Shown: positions 43,780 to 55,922 of the stretch, piece after piece | How positions within the stretch are numbered: the first letter of the stretch is position 1 | Layout: each line of letters begins with the position of its first letter | NCBI RefSeq assembly: GCF_036417845.1 | Contig: NC_089979.1 | Coordinates: 1,789,424-1,853,423, forward strand | Length of the DNA: 64,000 nt | Direction of reading: 5' to 3' | DNA from: Apteryx mantelli | Lineage: Eukaryota; Chordata; Aves; Apterygiformes; Apterygidae | Notes under the pieces: model-generated | The model's input: only the letters and a program-made list of their open reading frames with translations | Told to the model about the DNA's origin: nothing | The model's database searches: none | Translations under genes and position numbers: made by a program

Positions 43780-45945
43780 TCAGTTTCCTAATTCATGAAG
43801 ACCTGGTGCTGGAATGTGTCCTGCAGCTCCTTCATGTCAGCAGTGCTGTAGGTCCAGGCTTCATACTTGAGCATGGGGCAGAAGCTGCCAGGAAAGAGAT
43901 GATGGATGAGTTCTGGAGGATGATGAAAACCCCCATGGGAGTTCCATAGCATCACTTTTGATAGAGTCCATGAGACCCTGTTGACACTTCCTATGTGATC
44001 CAGTATGGGTGGAAAGGAGCTGGCTGAGGTTAGCTTTACTCCTTCTTCTCCGACAGCCCCATGAGCACATGGGTCTCTGAGCCAGGAACATGCTCCTTGT
44101 AGCTGTACCGCCCTCTGAGGTCCTGTGTAATAGAGAAATATCGTTCTCCTTAACCCTGACTGTCCTGTGCACAATGCCTGGCGTTCCTTGCTTTTTCTCC
44201 AGTTCTTCTGTTGTGAACGTCATGCTGGTAACGTCCTGTAGACTTGTTGCACAGGTCCCAGTGGTGTCTCTTCCCGCTCCTCAGCACTACATGTTCCCAC
44301 TCAGGGTATAGATACCTGTGATGGAAGCGATGGCCTCAGCATGGAGCTCAACCTCCAGCTGTAAAAAGGTCATCGTCTTAGGACCTGCCTCCAGCACAGA
44401 TGGTACTATTCAGAGCGAAGTTTTTCTCCCTGTCATTGCCTTTCTTCCAGAGCCAGCCGCATCCTTTAGCTCAAGGGGTATTAGGTAATTCAGCAGTGCC
44501 ATCCACCAGGGTGAGAGAGATGCTCTAGAGACACCTCCAGGCTAAAGGGGAGTCCAAGTTCTCTTTCTGCACCAGTCTGTTTTCTCTGTGCATCCGAGAA
44601 ATGAAGGCCTGTTTTGCTTGCTGAGCTCCAGTGAGTCCAACCCTTCGCTGAACCCTTTCCATGGAGCATCCTGCCGGGCAGCATTACTTGGTGTTTAGGA
44701 CAGGCAGCAGTCCTGAGCCAGGGTACAGCTCAGGTTTGGTTAATGTCATCCTCTGCTCAGCCGAAACTGATGGTCCTGGTGACAGACAAGTGAGTGGGGG
44801 ACAGTTACCTGTGCAGCATTTGGGCCCCTGGGGCACACTGTGCATAAGGCAGGGTGTGCAGCAAGATGCTGAGAAAAGGGAACAGTGACATTTGTCTGAT
44901 GGCTGAGAAGACTCACTTGTGTTACTTGCATCCATTTTGCATCAAGACTACTTCGATGGAGGGGGAACGAGCTCTGGGATAACTGTCCTGTATCCCTATG
45001 AGGAAACCTCAGGTGTGCTCAGCACTTAGAGCTTCTTCCAGGTATCCTTGCCCGCTTCGCTGATGGACAGTGTGCTGCATTGCCTCCGCTAACTCATTGG
45101 CAATTGAGCGGAATAGATGGATATGGATCCACCCTGCTCCAAAGACAAACGGTTTTGTTCTAGGTGTACTCAGGGAGAAATAGAGCTCCTGGTGCCCGGA
45201 GTGCAGCATGGACACGGAGCCGTCCATCCACTCCTGCAGCTCTCTCTGCTCCCTACCAGAGCTGGGCAGTGCTGGCAGAGGCAGGCCCCAGGACTGCAGT
45301 AAAGGTGTTTCTGGACCTATCTGAGCCATTCCTTGTAGCATACAGCCACCTTACTCTCCCAATACAGGCAGCAGCCATTTCCCCTGGGAAACCCCCATCA
45401 GCCAGCATAGACTTTGCTCCCATATGGGTGTCATTGCTTTAGGCTGCCAGGGAGATTCCCAGCACAGACTTTGCTCCCATATGGGTGTCATTGCTTTAGG
45501 CTGCCAGGGAGATTCCCTTGAAAGGATGGTGCTGTAGAAAATATTTCACAAAATTAAAATCCAGTAAATGAAGACTCCTTTCTCTGCTTCCTCACATTGA
45601 GCTTTCTAGATGTTTCTGTTACAAAACCTCCGATCCAGAGCTATAACAACGCAACAAGCTCAGTGATAAAGTGCTGGGATGCTGGTGTCACTGTGGTTGG
45701 CCTCAGCAGGAGGCTCAAGGCTTCTGGCACTGATCTGCCTGGGTGAAGCACTTTGCTTGCCTGTGGTTGCCTGGCCAGTGATACAACCTTCTCTGGTCTT
45801 TGGTCCTGTCTGCTTGTGGAGAAAGTCTGGGGGTTCCCCAAAATCTAGGTGGAGTCTAGCCATGAGGGTCCTGTTGGGACCTGTTGTAACATGAACAATA
45901 AAGATCTTGGCTGTGCAACTGCCCTTAGACAGAAAAGACAACTCG
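43780..45945 (-). other. Exon-like minus-strand blocks, possible eroded gene (unidentified)
   Basis: Several short minus-strand blocks read like protein: 45660-45941, 45009-45340, 44155-44235 (27 codons), 44036-44122 (28 codons then stop) and 43788-43875. Some have acceptor-like T-rich CAG ends, for example at 44122/44123. But 44155 and 44122 are only 32 bases apart, too close for an intron, and neighbouring blocks change frame. If coding once, it is broken. I recognise no family. Chance remains a serious alternative. Confidence 0.15.
45402..45515 (+). repeat. 57-bp tandem duplication
   Basis: Two adjacent 57-base units (45402-45458 and 45459-45515) differ at a single base (CATAG versus CACAG). 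A very recent duplication. Confidence 0.97.
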
Positions 45946-46284
45946 GCCAGAATAGTCTGTTACTCTAGAAATATTACGGATATGATGGAAACCTTGCATG
46001 TTTGCACCATTAGGATGTCAAACCTCCAACAGGAAAGCTGTGAGCTGCTTAAGTCTTTCTGAACAGGCTAAGCGCTCTTGCTAGCACTGTGGTGGATGTC
46101 CCTTTTCCTTGGTTGGGCTAGGTAACCTGTCCTGAGCAACAGGTTGTTACTACTACTTGCATTACAGCAGGCTTGCAGAGTCCATGGATCCCAGCCTACA
46201 GCTTGTAGGGCCAGAGTTATGGAACGCTGGCAGCTGTGCAGGCAAGCTGGAGGGTGGAAGAGAAGACTCCGGCATAAACAACAT

Positions 46285-46350
46285 TACCATGGCTGGGACT
46301 CAAACCCCAGTTTGCAAAGTTGCAGATTAGCACCTCATCCAGTGCAAACT
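46285..46350 (-). repeat. Possible tRNA-derived SINE remnant
   Basis: On the minus strand GGGGTTTGAGTCCC (46295-46308) is a good B-box, preceded by GATGAGGTGCTAATCTGCAA as an A-box-side arm. No full cloverleaf can be drawn, so it is not called a tRNA gene. Confidence 0.35.
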
Positions 46351-46359
46351 CTTGAAAGC

Positions 46360-48700
46360 TGGGAGAGGAAGCAGGCAGAGAACAGCGCGTGAGTAAGCCA
46401 GGGGTCTAATGTTTAGGGCTACTGCTGCTTCAGGGCAGAAATAGCTGCTATTAGGTTGCATTTAGGGATTTGGAACCAGCGGGTTCAGGTCATGGCCATA
46501 GAGCATGACCCGGTGTTTCGTGTCCTCTGCAATTCCAAGACCTCTCCCCAAGAGAAGGCCTGAGAATCACATTCTCTGATCTCTGAAATTGAGAACAAGG
46601 TTTAATTTCACAAGGCGTGGGTGTGGGGGAAATGGGACAAGGAACAAATTAAGGTCTGAGCTACAAAATATAGGTTTTTGTTCAAAGCACCCCATCTGCC
46701 CACATGTGTGTGTTGGCCGCTGGTTGCTGTCTGTAATGGAGATTGGGATGCAGCCAGGCTGGCATGAGGTGACTGGGTCTGTCCAGTGTTTGAGCCTCTG
46801 CTGAAGAGGGTCGGATAGCAGAGGCTGTGGCTCTGGGACTCTCAGACCTCTCTTTCTGGACTATTTTGGTGGGATTCAGCTAGAGCTAGACAGCCGATGT
46901 GGGCCCCTCTGTCTGAGCTGGTCAGCCCTCGACCCCATTATGGGGAGATATTGGTTCCTTTTGGGTGTGAGTTGTCTAACCCTCTTCCAAACCTTTAGGG
47001 TGAAGTGACTCATGCAAAGCCTGTGTCTCTCCCATGGGACCACCCTAGATGGAGAGATCTTTGAGCTTTGGGTTGCTTCCTTCCCCTCAGTTTCTCCATC
47101 TCTAAATGGAGACAGGGAAGCACTGCCCAATCTTACGGGGGCTGGGGCATCCCAATGGGAGCTGGTGCTTGGAGAGTGATATCAGAGCTACTTTGGTAAA
47201 TACCAGTGTTGAGCTGCCATTTGAATCCACCCCCTGTCCTGCTGGGAAGGAGAATTCCCCTCTATGCCAGGATCTCAGCCTCATTTATGGAGAGGGGCCA
47301 GGTAATCCTGGAAAGGGGCAGGCTTAAAGGCCAGGGCTATGGGCTGGATCCAGCATAATACTCTTTTTACTCAACCACCTGCTCATGCTAAAAGAACGTA
47401 AAGACGTGAGAAAGTCAGCTCTCTGCCTTCCTGGGTCTTATCCAGCCTCAGAGGCAGAGCAAATGCATGGCTGCTACTTCCTCATCTGTGCAACGTGGCT
47501 ATGCTGTGCCATGAGCAAAGATGGGCAAAGCTCTTCTACCAAATACACAGGCACAGCCTGGGTCAAGGATGAGTGCAAAGCACCTCTGCAGGCATCAGCT
47601 TTCTCCGGTCCAGCTCTCATCAGCAGATGTAGGGACCCAAGAGTGGTTGGATGGGCTCCGACTCACTGAGCCCCCTGTCCTGCTCTGAGCAGTGACCTAC
47701 ATGGGGCATCTGCAGGGCACACATACACGTCTCAGCAATTAGGAACTTGCCCGCGGGGTAAGTTCATTCCTGGATTTGAGGCTGACTCAAACAAAAGCTG
47801 GGAAACGCACAAACGTCTGAGCAGATTTCAGAAGATAAAGAGGGAAAGCAGTGAAGAAGTGACCTGCTCTGAGCTGGGCTTTGGGGTTACCATAGTTCTT
47901 TGGAGATGGGCTTGAGATTCTCTGTTCAGAGGGGCGAAGCCTGAGTTAAGCATACTGCTTTGGACTCCCTGGAATACAGGAGGCATCTGGCCAGAACTTT
48001 CTTAGATTGCAATAAAAACAACAGACAATTGGCTAGAACTGATCATTTTCCCAGGAAAGGGAAGTCCTAGGTACTTCTTGATCAATTTTTCATGGAAAGC
48101 TTTGAAACTGTCAAAATATCCCTTGTTCATACAAATTCTGCTTTCAGCCCTTTGTCTTCATCTCTGGGAAAGTGAATGTGCTGGCATTGACATAACTATG
48201 AAATAGAAGAAGTCAAAATTGAAATGTGTTTGTAAAAGGAAGAGAGAGAACATTTTGGTTTGGCCCCAGGTGAATTCCGCCTGAGGAGAGGAGGGGAATT
48301 TTCAGTTCCTTTCCAGATTTCCTTCTTGTTTTCTGAATGGAGGGAGAAAAAAAAAAGAGTAAAAAAAAATCTCAAAAACTTCCTGGAATGGGAAGATTGC
48401 CCAGGTCTGACATACATCTCTGCTAATTCATGCATGCTTGCATTGCCCAAGAGCAGGACAGAGCTCGAAGCTGGGCTGTGGGATGCCTTAGATCTGTCCT
48501 GCCCGCGGTGGGGGGATGCCGTGTCTGGGTGAACAAGTCTCAGACTCAGTGCGGGACACCTGATGTGGGATGGCAGATTGACCTTGTAGCACGGTAAAAC
48601 CCGTAGTCAGCCCTGAGCCCCTCAGTCAGCTGTCTTTGCCCACCCTGCTCCACAAAAACCTGTTCTAGATGTGCTTATCACACCTCCTCCTGCCAGGAGC
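46360..48700. other. Intergenic desert, no gene
   Basis: Includes a MIR-tail-like CCTCAGTTTCTCCATCTCTA at about 47086 and an AP-1 site with Maf half-flank GCTGACTCA at 47781-47789. No coding sequence recognised. Confidence 0.45.
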
Positions 48701-48705
48701 TATCA

Positions 48706-48885
48706 CAGAATCACAGAATGGTTGAGGTTGGAATGGACCTCTGGAGATCACCTAGTCCAATCCCCTGCTCAAACAGGATCACCTAGAGCATGTTGCCCAG
48801 GACCGTGTCCAGACAGCTTTTGAATATCTCCAAGGATGGAGACTCCACAACCTCTCTGGACAATCTGTCTTTCAAGGATGCAGAA
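48706..48885 (-). repeat. CR1 LINE fragment (3' end)
   Basis: Reads ATCACAGAATCACAGAATGG, then GGTTGGAATGGACCTCTGGA, GATCACCTAGTCCAATCCCC, and on through GAATATCTCCAAGGATGGAG and CCACAACCTCTCTGG. This is the reverse complement of the CR1 3' end and the most complete CR1 piece here, mildly diverged. Confidence 0.9.
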
Positions 48886-49625
48886 GAGTGATGGCTCTCA
48901 GGCTCTGAGACTCCCCACAGCATGATTTCTGTCACGGGGATGGAAGGGCCTTTGGCTGTCACAGGTCAACACAGCAACTGGAGATCTCTTCCTGACCTCA
49001 GTCCATGCCCTGACACGTGAGGGCCAATGAGGATGTTTCTGTGCAGTCACAGCAATGCTGTCCTCATCCAGGCACGTGCCCTCGGATCACTCTTCCTCCT
49101 CCTCGCTGCTCCTGGAGTGCACCTGGCTTCAGGAGATTGCAGTGCTACTGTCCATCTAGACAGATGTCCTCTCCTTACTCCTCTTGCAAGGGGTGAAGGG
49201 TGGTGAGAGGGGCCTGGAGACGGTGTCGGAGCAAATGTGCAGCTCCGTACCTGGCTTTGGGGGCAGGAAAGATGGGTTATTTCTCTGCTAGACATCCTAC
49301 AGTGAATGCATGCCCTCCCTGGAGGGGTGACATCTCCCACGCTTTTCTTGGCTCTCCAAACCCCTGCTTCACGTGGGAAATTTGTAGCCCGCCTCTTCTG
49401 CAGGGATGGGGAAAGCCTGTAGCTCTGTTCCCTCCTCCAGCTGGCCCTGCTGGCTTGGATCCCAGCTCCGCTGCAGGGTTTGTCCCCTCTCCGGTGGCGG
49501 TGAGCTCCATGGGTGAACGTGCCTGGGTGCCCGTGACACCCCCTGCACCCTTGGCCCCAACCATGCTCTTCCCTCTTCACTCCTCGCATCCTCCAGTCCT
49601 TGCTGCTGTCTCGGGGCGCGGTGGA
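48886..49625. other. Intergenic, no gene
   Basis: A 228-codon minus-strand open frame (49047-49733) crosses it but has no domain and overlaps the element that follows. Nothing else seen. Confidence 0.45.
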
Positions 49626-49629
49626 GGCA

Positions 49630-49885
49630 ATTGTTAGCGTTAAACCAGCTACTTGAATTTCCCCCCTTCCCTCAAAGTAATTTTTTCTCACTTCCGCACA
49701 GCGTGTGGAGTGAATTTTAGCACCCGTAAACACTTTGCGCTGCTGGCTCCGGGCTAATTGACTCTGACAGTTAGTGTAGTCAGCAGCTGAATGGTGTCAC
49801 CGGGAATTAGACTGCCGTGATAGACTGCCAGGAGCAAATTACTTTGTCACTTCTCAGCTGACTCTAAAATATGGGGCTTTTTTTT
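49630..49885. promoter_or_regulatory. Enhancer-like element with Maf half-sites
   Basis: Sharp AT-rich, non-repetitive block: GTTAGCGTTAAACC, CAAAGTAATTTTTTC, GGGCTAATTGACTCTGAC, GTGTAGTCAGCAGC, GGAATTAGACTGCC and TCTCAGCTGACTC. Two TCAGCA/GCTGAC half-MAREs lie near homeodomain cores. About 34 kb beyond MAFA. Inferred function only. Confidence 0.4.
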
Positions 49886-49899
49886 TTAATTCCTCTTTT

Positions 49900-50000
49900 T
49901 ACTTTTGATTTTTTTTTTTTTGGTTTTTGTTTTGTTTTTGGTATTTTCTCTATGCGTGCGTGTGTGTGTGTGGATGCATGTGTGTGTGAGCGCACACGGG
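49900..50000. repeat. T-rich and TG simple repeats
   Basis: A T-rich run (about 49878-49945) is followed by interrupted TG repeats (about 49957-49990). Confidence 0.7.
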
Positions 50001-53000
50001 TGTTTGAAGCCCTGATAAACTGAGTCTGATTTGTTTAAAGATCTTTTTCTGTCGAAGACAACCTGGCAAGTTGGGAACAAACTCCTCTATCCGCCCCCCC
50101 TTGCCTCCTGAGTCCCCCCCCCTCCCCATGATGTTTATGAAGCAGGTTCTGGAAACACTCTTTTAAAGAGGACCCAAGGGGGCTGTAGGCAAGTGAATCG
50201 CACATGGGGAAAGAGATTACACACGGCTCCTGCTGCGTGCACATTCCTCCGGCTGTCTGCCGTGTCCCCTCACCCTGGTATCCATCACCCGTCTAGCAGC
50301 GCCGTGGATCTATCACTCATCTATCCACCTACACCAGGCACCTTCGATTTACTTGTTCATCTCCATGACACATTTCTTTTGCTGTAGAGTATCTCAGGAT
50401 TGCATTCATTTGCCCACTGTACCTCTCTAGCTATCCATCTTCTGGCTCCGGGATCTCTCTGATCCATCCTTCGATCTGTCCTTGTGCTGAGCTCCCCTAT
50501 TCCCTCCCAGCTGTGCTGGATCCCTCCAAGCTGGCAGGTGGTGCAGGGGTGGTTGCTGTCACTTTCTCCATCCTCAAAGCCCTTTTGAGGTCCAGCTTGC
50601 TACTGTGTGATGTGTGCTGGAAAGCCCGTGTGAAAAGCTGCTTCTTGGGCGTTCAATGCCTGAACAGGTTATAAAGGGAGAGCGAATTGGGCCCCTGTGG
50701 AAAACAGACAAGAATGGTTTTTTTTAACCAGGCAAATGAAAGCAATTTGTGGAGCGATGGGGCCAAATCCTGTTTCAGTGTCTCATGGATGCTAATTCAT
50801 TGTGGCTGACCTTACCTGGGGAGACTTGAGCTCTCCCAAGCAACGTCATGTCTGATAACCATGTGCATCGGGGTGCAGAGAGGGTTATTTCCCTGACCAC
50901 ATCCCTCTGCCTCCATGCAGCACCTTGAAATGTCACCCAGGCTGGCTCAAGGCCAGAGGAGAAAGACACAGGGCAACTGCCCAGCTCAGAGCTCAGAGGT
51001 TTGGGACCACAGGAAGTGAAGAAGAGCCCCAAACCACTTTCATCCAGCTGGACCATTCATCTGGGGATGATCCAGGGCTTTGGTGCTATTAAATTAGTCC
51101 CAGCTCTGTACCGGAAAGGCTTTTCATACACGTGGGAATGAGAGGGAAGGGCTGGTGTGCCTGAATGCTGGGCTTTCTTTCCCCCCCCCCCCCCCCAGTA
51201 ATGTCAGTTGCTTTAATGAAAGACAATTCCACTCCCTGCTGTGTCTGTATCCTTAGACCAGCACCACTGGTGCAATGCTGCTACTAGCACACTTTGCATC
51301 TTTCCAAGTGTGATTCCACCCCATAAAAATAGTGACTTCAGGATTTACGCTGACAAAAAGGCAGATTTTTTTACAAGCCACCACCAGTGTAACCTCTCCT
51401 CCCCACTCCCTTCCCATCACTCTGGTGCTGAGGAGCCAAGGGTAAGGCTGGCCAAGGGGAAGTCCTTAGCCAGTCCCCATGGCTGGACTCAGTTGCTCTC
51501 CATGGCACAGGCCCTGGCATCCCAGCCAAGCTGTTTTAGAGAGAGGAGAAGGTTGCCACCTCCTTTGGTCCAGGACCCACAGGGACCTCACAGGTTGGGC
51601 TCTAAAATCCATGTACGGGCCATCAGGTCCCAGTGGGGGGGTGGGAAGGGATTGTAGCTGGGGATCGAGCAGCCTCTTGACTCTGTTGAAGGGTTTTGTG
51701 CTTCTGCCTTGAGCCTGAAGTCTTGTGATTAAGGGGAGAGGATTATCTGAACACGAGGCCTCACAGTCAGATCTCCTCGCTGCAGGAAAAAAAAAAAGAG
51801 ATGAAGGGGCACAGGTGGCAGTTTGGAAACTGGAGGACAAATAAAAAACTCTCCAAATGGGCCTATGCTATTCTGGATTTATACTGGGGAGCACCTGGCT
51901 GACCCAGGTGTGAACCAGGACTCACTCGTTTATGGTGCTGGAGACATTCATTCCTCGTTAAGGTGATCCCTGACTGGCAGGGAGGGGGCTGCCCTATGAT
52001 TTCTGAGTACAAAAGCTGCTAACGCTCCTCATTACATACCAGTGTCTCCAGAGCCTAAAGCATTCAAGCACCAACTGTACCCGTCAGAGAGGTGACTGGG
52101 ACCAGGTGGTCCAGGACAAGGTGGCCAGGGTAGGTGTCCTGCTACAAGGCCAGCAGCAATGGGGCAAACCCAGCTGGAAGAGACATCACTCAGCTGGACT
52201 CACCCCCTGCTCCCAGGACACAGACCAGAGATGCACTAGCAGGTAACTCCCACAAAAATACCAGCTTTGGCTCTGCTTCCCACCAATAAACCAGAGTGTG
52301 TTTAATCCTCAAAGTGCTTGGGCCTTACTCTTGCCAGCCTCTGGCTCTCACACAAGACGTGGATCAGCGCTAAGTAGCTCTTCGTCCACCAGGCAAATGA
52401 AGAGATGCTGCAGGCAGGGGGAAGAAGCTGCGGTGGGGGAGATAGGCGCTGGGCTGGGGTCTCTCTGGAGGAGCAGGCAGGACTGGGGCTGTCAGGATGG
52501 GTTTGTGCAGGCCCCCTCTCTCCCTGCACATCTTCAGCCCGGTCCCTTCTCACGCTCCCACTTGGATGGCTCAGGCGCTTTCCACCTCAGGAAGAAGTGA
52601 TGCTCTGTGCACATATCTCAGGGCCTGACCTGTCTAGCTGGACACCTCCGATCACATTTAGCTGGAGCTGTGAGGTGTTGTCCCCATCTTGAAGAGGAGG
52701 CTACAATTTCTGCCATTTCCCAGTGGCCTGGGGGCTCCTAGCAGGCTGGCTGATTAGCTGGGTGCCCCAAGGTTTGCATTTCTCTTGGACAAGACAGTTC
52801 CCTCAGAGGTTTTAAAGGAGGACAGTCCCCTGGGGACTGCTGAGCCCTGCAGCTGGCCCTTCAGGAGTAAAGAGCCTTTTCCGGATGACCAGGAGTAGGT
52901 AAATACCTGGAGCATCTCTCTGGAGCAGTGATCATATCTCTGTCCAGTGTCTGTCCAGGCAACATGACCACGCTGGATCTGTCCCTTGGGCTATGGTGAG

Positions 53001-55885
53001 GCTGATGGTGCTCCTGACAAAAATTCATCTGAGGTTCCTGGTGAAAGTGCTGGTGTCAGGTTTTGTGTGAGGGATGAGCAGCGGTGATGTTGATATGTGT
53101 CTCCTTGTTGCTATCAGAGCTCTTGACTCTTCTTGGAGGAGGAGAGTTTGACAGGCAGATGCAAAGAGGAGTCTGATAGCTCTGATTCAGAAGGTTTTGT
53201 GTGTACTGACCTGGCACCATTGAGCTGGCATTTGTAAAATCAGTGCAGCCACTAGCTTCAGTGAAGTTGTTCTAATTCCTCTAGTTGAGGCTCTGGCCTG
53301 GGTGAAGAAAGGTGGGGACAAGAGAGAGTATTTCGTGTTAGCATGAGTTTGATGAGGTCTAAGGAATGTCCCAGTTGCTCCTGCAGAGTGGAAGCTTTCA
53401 CATTTCAAAGACAGTTTTTTATTTTGGCGGCCCTCCATTTCCCTTTAGATGCTTAGGGCTGAAGGCACTTGTAACTCCAGGGGACATCAGTGTGAACTGT
53501 GGGTGCTCAGTGGTTCTGGTGGCCAAGCTCAGGGTGGATGGCCAACCCAAAGCCAGAGGTTCCCTTGGCAAATAGTCCCGGCAACAGGGACCCAGTGACC
53601 TCTCCCAGAGCTTGAAGCTAGACTGAGTGTTTGCTCAAAGGGCAAAGCTGGAGAGGTGAACTTCAAGTGAACTTCTCTCCAAAGCCCCACCACTGCGTAC
53701 CTGTGGGTTTGATCCTAGCTGTGATATTGTGGGCATGCACATCGAAGAGAGCTTGCGTCCCAATCCAGAACAGCATCTTCAATGCTGTTAAGAGAAGAAC
53801 AGCCACCTGGAGCAGGGTTGGGAACATCCTGCAACAGGGTGACTGTAGTTGGTCGGGATCAGATAGGGGAGGTTGGGCCAGATGGCTACTGCTGCCTTCA
53901 ACTCTCCCCATCCTGTGCCACCCCACAGGACCCATTCTCAGAGATCCCCAGACGTTTCCTTGGGTGCCCCAAGGCAGGGATCATTCGGAGGGAGCATGAC
54001 CTTAGGAGGTGAAGGATAACACCTGCAGTCTGACAAGAGGAGGGCTGTGTCTACTGGGGAAGAGCCAAAGGAAAACTGATCAATGGAGCATGGGAGAGAA
54101 ATTGAGACGCCCAGAATAGCTCCATGTCTGGATTTGTGCCTTGCAGCCAAAGCCTGTCCAGCCAAGAGACCTGCAGTCCCTGGCCTTGGTTGCTACTCTG
54201 TCCTGGTGAGTGGCTCTGCCTGGGTGCTGGGGTCCTGCAGAAGTGCAGGGACCCCGCAGCATGGCCTTGGTGGCTCTGTGGATTTGCAGACACGCACAAG
54301 CATGGCCTCTGGCAGCAGCAGAGCTCGCGGGAGAGGCTCTGTAGGGAGACCTGAGCTCAGGCCGAGGTGTGTCTTTTAAATGGGACTTGACCTACCGGGA
54401 GAACTAATCCCAGTGAATTTGGGTGAAATACAGTGTGGGGTCGGTATGTGTTTGAACGTGCCTGTCCTCATGTCCTCTGGGGCATTGGCCAAGTGCTGCT
54501 TTGCACCCCAACAGTAAGGGCCTCTCTAAACTGAGCTTTGTCTTCCCTTTTTGGTCCTTTTTCCCTGCTTCTCTTAGTGCCCTGCGTCGCATGCAGTGGG
54601 CGATACTGCAGGAATCTATGTGGTCTGTGTTCTGGTAGTCTCAGATGAGCTTTTTTTGCAAAAGTCTGGTTCCTTCCATTGGGGAAAAGAAACAATCCCA
54701 TATGCACCAGGAGTCTGAATAAATCAGAGGGTGAAAGGGGCCTTTCTGGGACAGAGACATGCCAAAATCAACCTCAGATGAAAAATCTGGCCTGGAAAGG
54801 TGCAGGACATTTTGATGAGTGATTAGAGGAAAAAAACAAAAAAGAACAAAATCACCCCAAAGCAAGAGTTCAAAGCACCCCTGCACCTTGCTATTTCCTG
54901 GACTCTCATAGCTGCAATCTCTGGGTGACGAATTTTGCACATCACAATTTTGGGAGCGCATATCCTTACGGACTGTGAACTGGTATGGTTCAAGTGAATT
55001 AATCTCCTCCCCTCACCCTGCCCAAAACCTGTGATGAGTGATTTTGATTTTATTGGCTCTCAGATTGCACTGAGCCACGGGGGCTATTAAAAACATTCCT
55101 GGGTTGGGGATTTTTGACTTTCCCATTCTAAGATCTAAGCACAATTAAAATCTCTGACGGCTGGATGCTGCTCCTTCGCTACGTGGTTGTGATGACAGCA
55201 CCGCAGAGACCCCTGAGCACCAGCATTTTGCCGGGAGACGACACAGCACCATTACAGCCCAAACCCATCCCTGACTCCTGCAGGATTATGAACTGCGGCT
55301 GTCCTGTGCCGGAGTTGGATTGAGCTGGGAAACAGTGCTGTGCTATGTCTATGCTCTCCAACAGCTCCTCTCCTCTGTGGGTGATGCCAGTGGGTTATAT
55401 TTGGAAATGGGATTGCAAAATGTCACACATTTTGCCCACATAGCATGGCCACCACAGGGATATCCAAACAGCCAAACTCAAGCTGTTAATGGCCTGAGTG
55501 CTTGGAGATCTTTGCCCATACGTTGGGTTTTCTCACTGTGTTTTGATGCCTGATGGGGTGGGGAAGGTGATGAACCATCCTTGGGACACGGCTGGTCCCG
55601 GGGTAAATGCTCAGCGACTCAGTTTCCCTATCACCTTGTCATGCAGCAAGGCTTCCTTCGTCGGCACTGGTGAAACATTTTGGGATTCTCAATGTTAGCA
55701 TCAGAAACCTCTGCCTCTGATGGGGCAGAGCCATGGCACTGCTCGCTGCCACTGAGGGTTGTGCAGACGTGGTGATACCTTTGCATGAGGTCAAGCATAC
55801 AGTGTAAGATGGGCTGGAAGATGCCTCCTTGCTTCTGGGTTTGCAACTGGTTTCAGGCTGCTGTGTGCATGCGTGCATGCATACT
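50001..55885. other. Intergenic desert, no gene
   Basis: Mixed DNA with a C run at 51181-51196. A non-repetitive AT stretch about 55035-55190 has TTTTATTGGCTCTCAG and GCACAATTAAAATC. No coding evidence. Confidence 0.45.
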
Positions 55886-55886
55886 C

Positions 55887-55888
<2 letters not shown>

Positions 55889-55920
<32 letters not shown>
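55889..55920 (+). repeat. (GT)16 microsatellite
   Basis: Thirty-two uninterrupted GT bases. Confidence 0.97.

Positions 55921-55922
<2 letters not shown>

Noticed and set aside
46285..46350. tRNA gene on the minus strand
   Set aside because: Good B-box but no cloverleaf or acceptor stem; better as a SINE remnant.
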